Shown piece after piece: positions 11,588 to 23,815 of a stretch of DNA of 64,000 bases. The notes beneath the pieces are model-generated. The model made no database searches, was not told the DNA's origin, and was given only the letters and a program-made list of their open reading frames with translations. The position numbers and the translations under genes were made by a program. Position 1 is the first letter of the stretch; each line of letters starts with the position of its first letter. The stretch is from Phascolomyces articulosus (Eukaryota > Mucoromycota > Mucoromycetes > Mucorales > Lichtheimiaceae). The DNA is taken from positions 496,001-560,000 of the forward strand of contig JAIXMP010000030.1 in assembly GCA_025677815.1 (NCBI GenBank). Direction: 5' to 3'.

Positions 11588-13243
11588 ATGCCTGAAGCTG
11601 CACCTGCCCAACCTTCCATTGATATGGAAGCATTATCACAGAAAAGACCCGAAGATACCAAATTTTCAGAATTGGTAAGTAAACTAAAAATGAGAACTCA
11701 TTTTTTTTTTTAAAAAAAAAAATTGATGTTGGATCATTAACTTGTTTGTTAATAGGGTATTATTCCACAATTGAGTGAAGCATGCGAAAAGTTAAATTTC
11801 AAACACCCTACCGAAATTCAAAAGGAATCCATTCCATGGGCATTGGAAGGTCGAGATATCATTGGTTTGGCTCAAACAGGTTCTGGTAAAACTGCTGCTT
11901 TTGCTTTGCCTATTATTCAAAAGCTTTGGGATAATCCACAAGCCTTTTTCGCCTGTGTCATGGCACCTACCAGGTAATAGCACACATATATAGAATACTC
12001 TAGGAAGGTAAAAAATAGAATTGGAAAAACTGATCAAAATTATGTCATGTTATTAGAGAATTAGCTTATCAAATTTCAGAAACCTTTGAAGCGTTGGGAT
12101 CTATTATTGGTGTTCGTTGTGCTGTCATTGTGGGTGGTATGGACATGATGACCCAATCTATTGCTCTTTCCAAACGTCCTCATATCATTGTTTGTACACC
12201 CGGTCGTCTTCAAGATCATCTTGAAAACACCAAAGGATTCAACTTGCGTACACTCAAATACTTGGTCATGGATGAAGCCGATCGATTGTTGGATATGGAT
12301 TTCGGCCCCAAAATTGATCAAATTCTTAAAGTTATCCCTCGCGAACGTAACACCTTTTTATTTTCAGCCACCATGACCACCAAGGTCGCTAAATTGCAAC
12401 GGGCCAGTTTGTCAAAACCTGTCAAAGTGGAAGTGGCTACCAAATATTCTACCGTCAAGCAATTGTTACAATATTATATGTTTTTCCCATTGGCACATAA
12501 GGATTGGTATTTAGTCTATTTACTCAATGAATTGGCGGGTAATTCTACCATTATCTTCACTCGTACATGTAATGATACCCAAAAGATTGCTTATATGTTG
12601 AGAAATTTGGGTATGGGTGCCGTGTGTTTGCATGGTCAAATGCAACAAAAACAACGTCTCGGTGCTTTGAATCATTTCAAGGCTGGTTCAAAGAATATTT
12701 TGGTGGCTACTGATGTGGCAAGCAGGTAAATAAAATCTTGTTGTTGTTGGATGTGGAAATAGGAAGGAAATAGAGGAAGGAGATAACTCTCTAGTTTATA
12801 GATAGATTGTGTCATTGGATACTCACCAAATTTATTTGATTTACAGAGGTCTTGATATCCCTTCCGTTGATATTGTTATCAATTATGACGCTCCATTATC
12901 ATCCAAAGATTATATCCATCGTGTCGGTCGTACTGCTCGTGCAGGTCGTTCTGGTAAATCCATCACTTTTGTTACACAATATGATGTTGAATTAATTCAA
13001 CGGATTGAAAAGGATTTGGGTCGTAAATTGGATGAATTCCCCAATGTCGACAAGAATGATGTCATGTTACTTCAAGAACGTGTCAGTGATGCTCAACGTA
13101 TGGCTACCTTGGAATTAAAGGAAAAGGGAGGTGCCAGAGGTTCTAAACGTGGAAGAAAGGATGGGGATGATGATGGTGAAGATCGTGAAGAAAAAATTGG
13201 TTTACCAGTAAAGAAAGGCAAGAAGGGTGGCAAGAGACGATAA
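11588..13243 (+). CDS. RRP3: DEAD-box RNA helicase RRP3/DDX47
   Basis: ATP-dependent RNA helicase acting in the nucleolus in early pre-rRNA cleavage and 40S subunit maturation. Four exons, 11588-11674, 11756-11973, 12057-12725 and 12847-13243, encode 456 residues, the usual length for human DDX47. All motifs are present in order: the Q motif region before AQTGSGKT (motif I), PTRELAYQI (Ia, split by intron 2), TPGRL, DEAD, SAT, IIFTRT, the ATDVASRGLDIP motif split by intron 3, and [11 protein letters not shown] (VI). The C-terminus is lysine/glycine-rich ([10 protein letters not shown]), a probable nucleolar targeting tail. The start is chosen at the first ATG (context AAAAAATG), leading directly into an acidic/proline N-terminus and a GTAAGT donor. 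Stop to next convergent gene end is about 285 bp. Confidence 0.93.
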
Positions 13244-13528
13244 AAATATACACAAAACATTATTCAATACTTTAGAAATTGAAATTATCAACTCTTATTT
13301 TTTGTAAATACATATTTAAAAATTATATTGCATGTTTTATCCTCTCCCCTCACTTACCATACACACTTCATTATATTTTAAAAAAAATCCTTCCATCCCT
13401 TGAAAATCAACATATATATTTATATTAATCATAATAATAAAGATGAATGAATAAAAAAAAGTTGTATAATATATATATATTCAACAGAGAATGTAAAAGG
13501 TTTACAAACAGAAATGGATGAATACAAT

Positions 13529-15038
13529 TTATGGAGAAGGAGGTGGTAGACAATAAACAGTAGAGGGTTGAACAGGTGGTAATATACCAAGTCCTACAAG
13601 TAATTGCAAAAGACTCACAAATGTAAATAAAAGCATGATTGTACTGTATAAGAATTCGAGACGATTCGTTTTCATGAAATCCCATATTTCACCAAAAAAA
13701 GATCGCTTTGTATGTCGATTATAACTTTGTTTCAGTGCTCTTAATGTATTACGGGTAGCCTTGCTCCTTTTTCTTATACAACCTGAGTAGGCACTTGCCT
13801 CATAACTATATTGAAAAGGAGAGTGAATGAAGGTTAGTTATCACACCCATCGGTTATTTTTTAAGATAGATATAGAACAAACCTATAAGCTTCTGAAATA
13901 ATATGATCATTCCAAAATGTCCAATCAATCCGAAGATTTTCGGGAATGATACCTGTAGCAAGAGCCACATCAAAAGATTGTTTATTGGGGATCAGTCGGG
14001 CCAATTTAATAAGCGTATCTGCGTGATACCCTCTAAAATTAGAGTTGGGTGGGAAATTGAAATCACGATATCGCAGATCCAACAAAGTAACGATTTGAAT
14101 ATCGACACTTTTCCTTGAACAATAAGTACGAATACCCCCATTCTCTACCAAACATGGGATCGGCCGTATACTAAACCCTGCACTTTCTAACTGATAGAGG
14201 GATGGAATATCCGTAATCAAATCAACACCTGTACAACAATTTCCTGAATTTGCAAAAAGAAGTGTGGGTGGATCGTAGTGATCACTACATTCCCAACTAA
14301 ATCCTCCATGAAAGTCGCCAAACTATACAATATATGAAGACATAGACGGATAAAATAAGACTTTTTTTTTCTTAAAAAAAAAGGATATACATCACAACAT
14401 AAGATAGTAATATTCGTAATAATCACCATATATGTAACAACTTCAACAAAATAGTCGAGACCCAAACACGCGCGTGGGGAAAACTGTGCAACATTCGAAA
14501 GTACCAATGTCATCTGATAAACTGTATCGAAAGGTGAAATGGGTCGTTTTGAATTTACATCCAATTGATTATAAATAAGGTCAAAAAGTGGATCGAAAGG
14601 AAACTGTGTCATATCTCCACCCAGTCGTATGGGCTGTTGTCGTAATACATGATGATCCATGGAAGCACATCGAATAAGATCATCAAAATTGGTGATTTCA
14701 AAAGCTTGGTCGTATTTTGGTTCTACCATGGAAGTAGGTGTCGTCATACCAACAACAGCCCCTTCATCATCATCGTTATTATTCGAGGTAGTAGAAGGAA
14801 ATGCTTTTTCATATATTTTGTGATGTTTTTCAGAAATATATTGTAAATCTTCCAAAATATCTTTAAATTCTTGTTCCCGTTGTTCACATAATAGATGAAT
14901 ATTGGATCGACAGTTGCTTTTGATAGACGAAGGAGTGATGGCCAAATTGTATGTAAGAACATTGGGATGGAAATATAACATGGATTTTCGACACATATTG
15001 GTTAATTTTCCAATAGCGATTGAATTTGCAAAACTCAT
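13529..15038 (-). CDS. DUF247-like protein with C-terminal membrane anchor
   Basis: Three minus-strand exons join in frame: 14391-15038, 13883-14322 and 13529-13805, encoding 454 residues; splice sites are GTATAT/TATAG and GTTTGT/ATATAG. Residues 50-90 look helical and charged. The middle part reads LYQLESAGFSIRPIPCLVE followed by VDIQIVTLLDLRYRDFNFPP, which recalls the core of the plant DUF247 family (LExAGxxFR, later a short hydrophobic IPPL-type segment). A basic region (IRKRSKATRNTLRALKQSYN) precedes a single transmembrane helix about 35 residues from the end (FLYSTIMLLFTFVSLLQLLV), again like DUF247 proteins, and the tail is proline-rich. The biochemical role is unknown. The relationship is by pattern only, so treat the family name as provisional; the gene model itself is well supported. 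I chose the ATG at 15038 because upstream in-frame sequence is low-complexity. Confidence 0.7.
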
Positions 15039-15729
15039 TTTTGTTTTTCGTTTCAATAAATAATAATAAAAGATTAGAGATATGAAGAGGAAAAGAAGAA
15101 GAAAAAAGAAAAAGGAATGAGATTCGAGGGAAAAAAAATTTGCAAAAAAAGAAGTCAAATACCGTTTGGAATCAAGTAATGATAAAAGGTAAATGTACAT
15201 TTATTAAAAGAAGTATATTAAACGAACACTGCGCCTCAAATTACGTGAAGAAACAGTGTCAAGATGGATTTTGTAACACCTTTCTAAACATATTTCTATA
15301 TTCCTATTGTAACAAAAGTGTATCTAAATGGATTGTTCCTTTTCGTTTATTTTGTCATCTGATGCGTTTTTTTTTTGTTACAATGTATGTAATAAGACAA
15401 ACCATTCCTTCCTTTATTGTATACATCTGTATGAAGAATTTGTATATGACAAGTATAGAATGCTAGTATATACACATTGAGACAACGATTACTTCATTTA
15501 GAAGTACCACAATCCCATAAGATGTAGGTGTCATTGTAGTGTAACCAAGAACAAATAATTCGATTATTAACTTGACCTGTCATCTATCGGTAAGTGAAAT
15601 GCACGATTTGTATTATTTGGTATTCTAGTGTTTTCTATTTGCAACTAAAAAAACAACATGGAGTTGATCGACGTTTGGAAAATCACATTATTTTATTACC
15701 AAATCACGATAAAAATAAGAATATGATGT

Positions 15730-16000
15730 AATCAATCGGTTTTCAAACAAAAATTGATTGTGGATGGTACTACGATCTATACCGAATTGTTGGTATATGA
15801 AAGACTAAGACTGATTTATACATTTGGTATAGAAAGTTATGTCATGTAAATCCGAAAAGATGGAGAATACTTGTTCACTCTACATTATGGTATATTTTTA
15901 ATCAACCCACTTATCAAAACGAAGAGCCCTGTATTGTTTGTTGTCAGAGTTTTTTTATTATACACAGCATTCACATTGTTCTTTTCTCTCACCAAATATA
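15730..16000 (+). pseudogene. Possible LINE ORF2 C-terminal remnant
   Basis: A short frame reads DLYIWYRKLCHVNPKRWRIL and, further on, EEPCIVCCQSFFIIHSIHIV. The order WYR-x-H-x-x-P followed by a C-x2-C and two histidines resembles the C-terminal zinc-binding end of L1-type ORF2 proteins. No reverse transcriptase is present nearby. Weak evidence; no homology search was possible. Confidence 0.25.
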
Positions 16001-16954
16001 TATAAAAATGTACGATAAAGAAATCAAACAACAGCATTCACCAGTATTATATTAACGTTGGTTCTATGATTACTTATTATATTCACAGTTGTTTTGCATA
16101 TCAAAACGGAAATTTAGGACAAGGCTATACTATCTTACTGTGGGACTTAACATACAACTTGTTGTCTTCTTCATTTATCAAAACAATGATTGGATATGAG
16201 ATAAGGTATGAAAATTAGATTTACAAAAAAGAAGGAGAAGGTGTGAATAAAATAAAATGATTCCTGATTATAAACCAGATACTTTTTTTTTGTTATTGTT
16301 TTGTTGCCAGACGACCTAGTCATTCCGCGGAAGAGAGCTAATTTAAGTTCGAGTGGAGTCCCGAATTCTTTTTACATAATAAAGGAAACGATCTGAAAAG
16401 AATCTTGTTATATTGCCGCTTTCCATACAACTGGAGTTACTAAAAAGTGGATCATAATTTAAAACATCCCATATTATTCCTAATAGATGGCTCGGTGTGT
16501 TAATAACAATGAAATAAGCCGTTTTATTATTATCCAGAATTGAAATTTCTCGGGTTGGGATTAATATCGTTTCCTCGGAAGCGAAATTTCATAATTGTAA
16601 AGCAGTGAATTCCCAGTTTTTGAAGGGGAATGGGATTTGTTGGTAGTAGATAACATATAAAATGTAGATACAACATTTATTTATACATAGACACCCCCTA
16701 TATGTTGATAAATATAAATAGAGGAGTCCTATAACCCAAGATATATATGACACGACTCTCTCCTCTACTTTTTTTTCATTCATTATGTAACGACTGATTT
16801 TTGGCTGTTCTTCCTGTTCATGGCACTGTTGCTGTTCTTCTTCTTCATGAACCCATTCATCTCTTATCCATTTAATGACTGTAAACTGATCTAACTTACA
16901 TCATAGAAGAGCTCACTCAATTGACTGTTTCTGTATTTTGGTCGGCCATACTAC

Positions 16955-17270
16955 AGTGCAACCTATTATGTTCAAGTTTCTTGTTTATCAAAACAACTTT
17001 TAAACTATTTGACTACTTATCGAAACCAATTTAGTGCTGACACTAAATGGCCCGAGTGTACGAGACAGGCACTTACTCAACTCAACACCGTGACGAATCA
17101 TCACCAGGTATTATCACTGAAATATTTTGATATTACACTTTCTCATACTACAGAAGATATATAAGTAATACAATATTCCTGATTTTTCTATTTTTTTTTT
17201 TTTACAGATACAGGGAAACACTGAATACAGGCATCCTGTCTTATTACTAACTTATATTATCAATTCGATA
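16955..17270 (+). other. Possible 3' exons of an unrecognised gene
   Basis: An open stretch ending in LTQLNTVTNHHQ at 17107 is followed by GTATTA and, after a long T tract, TTTACAG at 17201-17207. Splicing gives an in-frame end, IQGNTEYRHPVLLLTYIINS, terminating at TGA near 17270. The 5' part could not be assembled (stops at several joins), so this may be a decayed gene. A minus-strand frame of 111 codons overlaps at 17247-17582, preceded at about 17653 by a signal-peptide-like MVVVVFVVIAVVSVVA that is separated from it by a stop; neither strand is convincing. Confidence 0.2.
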
Positions 17271-17741
17271 TATTGAGATCTTTCCAGTTTTACTGGGCGT
17301 ATTGATATAGCAAAGAGCACAGTAGGCTGTCATTGTACAACATTTGTTTAAATATTGAAACTGCATACTCATTTCATGTAGTTGAATTATCGCACTTTGA
17401 TTTGCCCACCATAAAGCAGAATATTCAAATATAGAAATACCAGCGGAATCATTATACCGGGACAAAGTACATAACAGATGCATCTTTTTCCATTTTTTGT
17501 ACATATTTGTACCGGTAATGTCAGTGGTAACCGATTGAAATAGACCAATACCTTTAGGAACTTCTGTTGCAAATGAAAGCACGTATTACCTTGTATATTC
17601 CTCATTTGCAACAACCGACACAACAGCTATTACAACAAAAACTACCACAACCATGGCTCCACGTAAACATCAGTGGGATAAAAGCACTAGCAGCTCAGTA
17701 AAAAGGAATAGCTTCACTTTCAGATATTCAGGAGAATCACT

Positions 17742-17933
17742 TTGAACATGAACCTCCTTTCAATGGCAAGAAATAGAACCTATTTTTCATTACTAGCTAT
17801 TCTATTAGCTTTAGTTTTATTCAATTCTTTTCAAGCTTCCTTACCCCCCTTCATTCTTAACTTGCATATTCTATCCCAAAGATACTTATTTACCGAATAT
17901 GAAATCACATTGGAGTTGAGAGTTAAAGTGTAG
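17742..17933 (+). other. Small ORF with signal-peptide-like N-terminus
   Basis: A 63-codon frame with a hydrophobic core (YFSLLAILLALVLFNSFQA) after a short basic start. It could be a small secreted protein or chance AT-rich sequence. It lies about 90 bp from the divergent hydrophobic minus-strand frame near 17653, with no recognisable family. Confidence 0.18.
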
Positions 17934-18099
17934 CTTGTTAAGATCCTCTTTTTTTTTTAGCTACACTGTTTAATCTTTTATTTCTCTTGAAATCTTAAAT
18001 CGTTATACTTCTTAAAAAGAAAAAAAGAATATCAAGATACCATCAATAAGTCTATGGTCCTGCAACCGTGCGTAGTCGCAGTCTTCCAACAAAGCTCAA

Positions 18100-18310
18100 A
18101 GCTCTCTGCATTTTACTTCACGTAATGCCACAACAAAACTTTTTTAACGTCTCGCCAAAGAAGTGGAGGTTGAACGAAGCAATACTAATTATCGCAATTT
18201 ACTACACTTTTCATTGATGCAAGAACCAAGGGACTCATTGGGAAATTTTGTTTTTGTAGTCAATAGGCCACAAAAAAGAAAAAGTAAGTCAATTAAGACC
18301 AAGAGTTTTT
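18100..18310 (+). pseudogene. Possible MULE-type transposase tail fragment
   Basis: A short frame RLAKEVEVERSNTNYRNLLH followed by LGNFVFVVNRPQKRKSK resembles the C-terminal tail of Mutator-like (FAR1/SWIM) transposases. It is preceded by frame breaks. Only a fragment; assignment is tentative. Confidence 0.2.
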
Positions 18311-18608
18311 TTTAATATAATCAGAAGAAATATATAAAAAGTTGTTCAAAAGAATATGCGGCTGCCTTCCGATGAAGAATAGGTACAACTATAAGTCAAT
18401 GACCACCACTGCATTGGATTGGGTATAGCTACGAGGAGGGTGTCGAGCAGATGGATGTAGCCGAAGAAAGTTGTCAGCATCATCGTATTAACCACAGTGA
18501 AGTCAAAATCCCCACATCCCTTTAGTGGAGATTCTTAAATCCCGTAAGTGAAAATTTGGTCAGCCCATATCTTTAAAAAACCTAACCCCGATCATGTTGC
18601 CCTTCCAA

Positions 18609-18790
18609 TATGAAAATAACTCACCCATACACTTTCTTTGATATGGAAAATAGTGCACCCATTTATAAAAAAAAATAGTATGCCCATATATGAAAACAAT
18701 GCATTTGTATATGAAATATTAATCCATTTATAAAACACAACACTCGTATATGAAAATATTACATATAGATATGATAATGTAATGCCCACG
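18609..18790. repeat. Degenerate tandem repeat, unit about 20-25 bp
   Basis: Eight diverged units begin at about 18609, 18642, 18664, 18689, 18710, 18729, 18749 and 18770. Each starts TATGAAAAT or TATAAAA and ends in a variant of TGCACCCAT. The spacing is mostly 19-25 bp (33 once). It looks like a decayed minisatellite in non-coding DNA. Confidence 0.6.
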
Positions 18791-19270
18791 TATTACGAAA
18801 AAAAAAATCCCCTCAATGGTATTCAATGCAAAATTCTGTAAAGTGACTTGGGTATTTAGTTAAAAAATGACAGGATATCCTTGACACTAGTCATATTATG
18901 TAGATCGAATTGTCATGCCTGATGAAATGTAATATGGTGTCAAGCAACAACAAAAAAGAGATAACGTGAAATCATGCTTTTATGTTACACACGATTACCA
19001 TACCCTCCCACGACTAAATAGGTTTTTGAACCAGTAAAATTAATACTATGTCAACCACACATGCTTTTCATATGCAACTGTCCGAATTAAGTTCGAAGCT
19101 GCTCACATCAGGGCAACTGTATCAAGTAAGCTCAAAAACCAAATATCTAATACATAATACACATATGCATCCATCCACCTTATATAATATTTCTTACTCC
19201 TTATTATTTCATTTTTCTTTCTTTCTTTACATTTTTATTTCACTACACAACGCACACACAACAAAATACC

Positions 19271-21136
19271 ATGTTTGAATACTCACGGTCAAATAATACT
19301 TTATCTGACGATTCCTCCTTTTCACACTTTATGAATGCTCTTCCATTTGACATTGTCAATGAAATTTTTTCTTATCTTTCACAAGATGACTGCATCAAGA
19401 GTATGGCGGTGTGTCGTACCTGGTACGAACGTGTACCTATCTACTCATCCTATTTGTGGCGAAAAGTCGAATTTTTACCTGGTGACCAACATACTCGTTT
19501 AAAAAATCATCGATTCTTACGTTGCTTGGGTCCTCATGTGCGTCAAGCAATCCTTACACTATCCAACAAAGAAGAATTATTTGTATTCTTAGATACCCTT
19601 CTCAATCAAAAATGCGATATTCAATCCATAGGTAAAAATAATTATAATATAATCACCACCTATAACGTGTGAGGGGGGGAGAATGGGGCGGGAGGAAATG
19701 CGTTAATCATTCTCTTATTTTCTCATAAGGTAACTAAATGTGGGAATTTTGTTTTGGATGGGGTAAAAAAATTATTATTATTAGTATTTCGACGATGTAA
19801 AGTAGTTCATCAAGATGTTTATCAAGAAGCTTTACGACCATTCAGTAATACATTACGGGAACTTTCCTTTGAAGACCATCCTTATCGATTATCACCAATA
19901 CATATGATGGCATCTTGTCCTAATTTAACTCATTATACCTATCAATTCAGCGATCGTCCTGACTATTATACTTATTCTCGCGTTGCATCCACTTTTCTTC
20001 CTGATACCTTACAATTACCCATCAAATATCTCTGTCTTGATACAGGTTCTTACAGCGATTTCCGATTAAAATCCGTCCTTCAACACTGTCCACAACTCAG
20101 ATGTCTTATTGTCAACCAATCCGTCCCCACCACCTTTGATCTTGATATGTGTTCACGATTATGTCCAGAATTAGAATGTCTTGGGTTCCATGATGGTGTT
20201 TCACAAGGGGCAGCTAAAAAGTGGGAAGCATACGCAAGACGTTGTGATACAAGACGATCAAGAGGTTTACGCCATTTCATCTCGGCCGAGATTGGTGGAT
20301 ACGGAGCAAGACAGATGGTACCTTTCCTCAAAAAACATCAACACACCCTCAAGAGTATCCATATTGTTGGCAATAATTACCGTTTATATGATGAAGAAGA
20401 CGAGGTACAAAACAAAAGCTGGTCAGGAATTCAATCCATTCACGCCCAGTATTTGGAATCGATTCATTTGACAGGTGTCATGTTAAGGAATGAGTCTTTG
20501 GGTGCATTTTTACGACAATCATCACAATCATTAAAGCGAGTGGTATTGGATTATGAACAAATGGATTTCGATGATGATGTGGCCAATGCTTTGGCAACAT
20601 TACCCCAGTTACGAAGCTTATCGATTGGTGTCCAAAAACCAGAAATCATGACCACATGGGCTCCCAATATGACGTTGCTTGGTTTCAAACGATTACTGGC
20701 TGCTCCCAATCGATTGGAAGAAATTGCATTAGGTGGTGATGTCTTGGTGGATGATGAAATTGTGGAAGTCCTTTGTGGTATTCGAAGTTTAAAAAGTTTG
20801 GAATTGGATCATCCAGAATGTTATAATACGACCCATCTTACCGCAGACGGTTTATCCACATTGGCAACCAAGAATGGCAAGGCCCTTGAATCTTTGACTT
20901 TTCGAAATGTCGAATCGCTTACAGATGATACCCTCCTTAGTCTCAGAGCGAGCATGGGAAGCTTAAAACGATTAGAATTGTCCGGATGCAGTGGTGTCAC
21001 CGATGAGGCATTATCTGCGTTTGTACAAAATCAAACAAGTATTCATGAATTAGTGATCAAGGATTGCATGTCTATTTCTGAGGATTCCATTATGGAATTA
21101 AAAAATAATAGAATGAATATATTGTATGAACCATAA
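19271..21136 (+). CDS. F-box / leucine-rich-repeat protein
   Basis: Likely substrate-recognition subunit of an SCF ubiquitin ligase. The N-terminus has an F-box (LPFDIVNEIFSYLSQDDCIK ... VCRTWYERV, about residues 23-55). The rest carries leucine-rich repeats of the cysteine-containing Grr1/FBXL type, clearest near the end (LKRLELSGCSGVTDEALSAF, then LVIKDCMSISEDSIMEL). The intron position is uncertain. Donor GTGTGA after 19666 with acceptor at 19729 gives 600 residues. Donor GTAAAA after 19631 with acceptor at 19784 gives 570 residues. The better donor (GTAAAA) paired with the better-placed acceptor (19729) would break the frame. The substrate is unknown. The stop is at 21134-21136. Confidence 0.8.
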
Positions 21137-21797
21137 ATAAATAATAAAAAGCAGGTATTTGTATATATTTATATAGATAAAACCATCATATTTTTTTTAA
21201 TTTTTAATTTTTTTTTGGAAGACATGATACGGGGTGGAGGGGAATAATAATGTATGTATAAACAACTTCGAAAATAAATGCCGTTCCTTGCGCTTCAACC
21301 TTTGATAAGGCGTAAATGCAAGAGCATCTTTTAGAAGGAAAAATGTTGTATAAATAACGCTGGTTCAAAATTACTGGGTTTTTAGACTGCTTTTGCGCAT
21401 TATGATTTTTTTTTTGCGTACTTCACTTTTTTTTGCGAACATAAAATCATTTCGAAAGTGGATGACTTTCTTAATATATTTGATAATCATATTGAAGATT
21501 AAGCTTATTCAGAAATAGCTATGTATAAAAGTATATTTTCTAAAGCATTGACCAGATATCAGCTAGTTAAATAATAATGTTACATTAATAAAATGAAATA
21601 AAACAAACCAAAAAAAAAGCATTTTGTTCAATTATAAATTGGCTTCACCAGCTTTACATCTGTCAGAGAACTGAATAGCATGGCGTATCCATCATTGACA
21701 GTCTTCAGGAGTAACAGCTTGATTCTGTTATTCTACTGCTTAAATTGTCATCTTTATTCAAATCGTCACTTCTAACTCCAGCATTAGCTTTACTTGA

Positions 21798-21878
21798 GGT
21801 ACGAGTTTTTAAGCATAATCGGTACGAGTTTTTAAGCATAATCGGTACGAGTTTTTAAGCATAATCGGTACGAGTTTT
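21798..21878. repeat. Tandem 23-bp repeat, 3.5 copies
   Basis: Three identical 23-bp units (21798-21820, 21821-21843, 21844-21866) starting GGTACGAGTTTTTAAGC, then a partial fourth ending about 21878. Perfect identity indicates recent expansion. Confidence 0.9.
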
Positions 21879-21990
21879 ATTTTTAGTTGCCTTTAAACCA
21901 CAGTGATACAGACCCACTTGCTCCAACCAATCCTTTTCTCACGAGTTTTCTTTCTAAGCAAACCCCACCCCACTGACCATTATCTGTCTG

Positions 21991-22297
21991 TACGAGTTTT
22001 TTTTTTTTTATAACAAGATGCATAAATGTGCATATTAATTTATATTATATTATTGCTCTGTATAAAAAACATATCATCCTTCTCATTCTTTAATAATAAT
22101 AAAAAGTAGCTATTTGTTCATTTATTTATTTATTACTGCAAAGTGGAAATTTAGTCTATACGAGTTTTTTTTATGAATATAAGCTAAAAGAATATTTCCA
22201 TAAGTCATTCTGATTTCTTATTGCCATCAATCGGTACGAGTTACACAAATTTATACTAATCATCCAATTAGATATTTCTTTAATGGTACGAGTTTTT
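21991..22297. repeat. Dispersed TACGAGTTTT motifs
   Basis: The core TACGAGTT recurs at 21991, 22159, 22235 and 22287, usually followed by a T run, downstream of the tandem array. A related CACGAGTTTT lies near 21940. The intervening sequences differ, so this is not a simple tandem array. Function unknown. Confidence 0.6.
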
Positions 22298-22299
22298 TT

Positions 22300-23533
22300 T
22301 CTTTGGTCAAGAACTGTTTCTCGACCATGATGCAACAGCAGCATCCAATTCTTCTACAATATAAGCATAAAAATAATAAAAGAAGCAGTATAAATAATAT
22401 TTAAATAGATTTAGATTTTAGTGCAGCATATTAATCACTTTAACATTGTATGTAATATCATATCCATATTACTAACTTACAGTATTTGGTTTGTGTTTGT
22501 GATAGGAGGTATACTATATAACCCATCAGGGATACGCAATCAATGTATTACAAAAAGTTGCTGTAATCCCATATTTTTCCTTGCATGGATATATAATACG
22601 AAGCCTAAGTCTTTATGGATCCATTAGATGAAAGTACTCTTTTTTTTTTAACCTAAAGATAAAAATGACGAGTGCTTTGTCAACCATCATCAGTAGCAAC
22701 TGCTATGTATTTCACCCTATCAGTTTTAGATACATATGGTATAGGCATTAAGATGAATAATAGCGTTGAGCAATTTAAAAAGTTTGTTAATACTGGTATG
22801 ATAATCATTTTTTTTTCTTTTTGTTATATATATTTACTAGTTAGAGTACTTTATTATTATAATAAATGAGTTGTTCGAATTGTATAATAATATAGAACGG
22901 AGAGAGGGTCACGGAGTAGTAGTACGATAATAAATTCAGCAAGCATGATTATTACCATGCAATCAACATGCGAGACCAACAGGTTGTTGTTTTTTGTTAA
23001 TAAACAATGTTTCTCAGTGCATTGCTACCACATAAAGAATCGTTTTATCCCCCTCCCTTTCATGATCCTCTAGGAATAATTTATTAGCGCCAGCACCACG
23101 ATTGATACTAATTTATTATTTGTTGACATAAAAGTTTATTATTTGTGCATTTTGGCGTAATCTTTCCTTCTCTCTTTGTGGCAAAGAATGAAGTGATGAA
23201 GATTTTCTTTGATACCAGACATCAAAAGTATAAATGCGATAAATTTACGTAACGTCGTTTTAGATAATAATAATGTATCTGAACTTTAATAACAACAACC
23301 TTACTACATATTTATTTTTGAACAATTACTCAGAAGCTGTTATTTAATATTTAATATAACACATTATTGGTAGACAAACTAAAAGTAATAATATGTCTCT
23401 AGAGTTATTTTTCAATAATTAAAAACACTGTCAGCGGCAATAATCATCATTTTAAATGTTATAACATCAGGCTTTATTATGTAACTCTAATATTATACAT
23501 AAAGAAATCAAAAAAAAAATCATTTTTCTTTTT
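22300..23533. other. Gene-poor stretch with short open fragments
   Basis: Short frames (22421-22627 and 22672-22869) show protein-like pieces such as FVFVIGGILYNPSGI, but no start, splice sites or domain that would support a gene. They are probably remnants of decayed repeats. Confidence 0.3.
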
Positions 23534-23815
23534 TTATTCCTTAATTTTATGGTTATCAGCATGGTTATGTATATGTATTTCTCCTGATGGAGTACTATGA
23601 TCATCAGCAAGCAAACAAGGTTCAAATCCGTTTACAGTATCGTGTCTAAAAATCACCAAAATAGTAATACTTTAGATCCTTTTTTTTATGATTCCCTCTT
23701 CTTTTATATACCTTTTAACCATAGGGGTGGCTTGAGCAACCAAAGAAACAAGCATTAATAGATAGATGGCAGAAATAAGTACTAAACCATTGCTTAACAA
23801 GGATAATTGGGCCAT
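23534..23815 (-). CDS. Small secreted-type peptide with Kex2-like site and His-rich tail
   Basis: Two exons, 23712-23815 and 23534-23645, separated by a 66-bp intron with GTATAT donor and TTTTTAG acceptor, encode 71 residues. Residues 1-29 form a signal peptide or membrane anchor with a hydrophobic core (LVLISAIYLLMLVSLVAQA). A dibasic Lys-Arg at 34-35, created across the splice junction, would be a Kex2-type cleavage site, releasing a 36-residue peptide rich in histidine near its end (HIHNHADNH) with one cysteine. No family is recognised. The in-frame splice and the sensible signal peptide support a real gene; a metal-binding or secreted signalling role is speculation. Confidence 0.5.

Noticed and set aside
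15481..15600. WD40-like minus-strand peptide ending LWDCGT
   Set aside because: Only 28 codons, no further repeats or splice-consistent exons upstream.
19048..19125. Possible first exon of the F-box gene ending in GTAAGC
   Set aside because: No AG acceptor exists between the donor and the F-box ATG region, so it cannot splice into the F-box frame.
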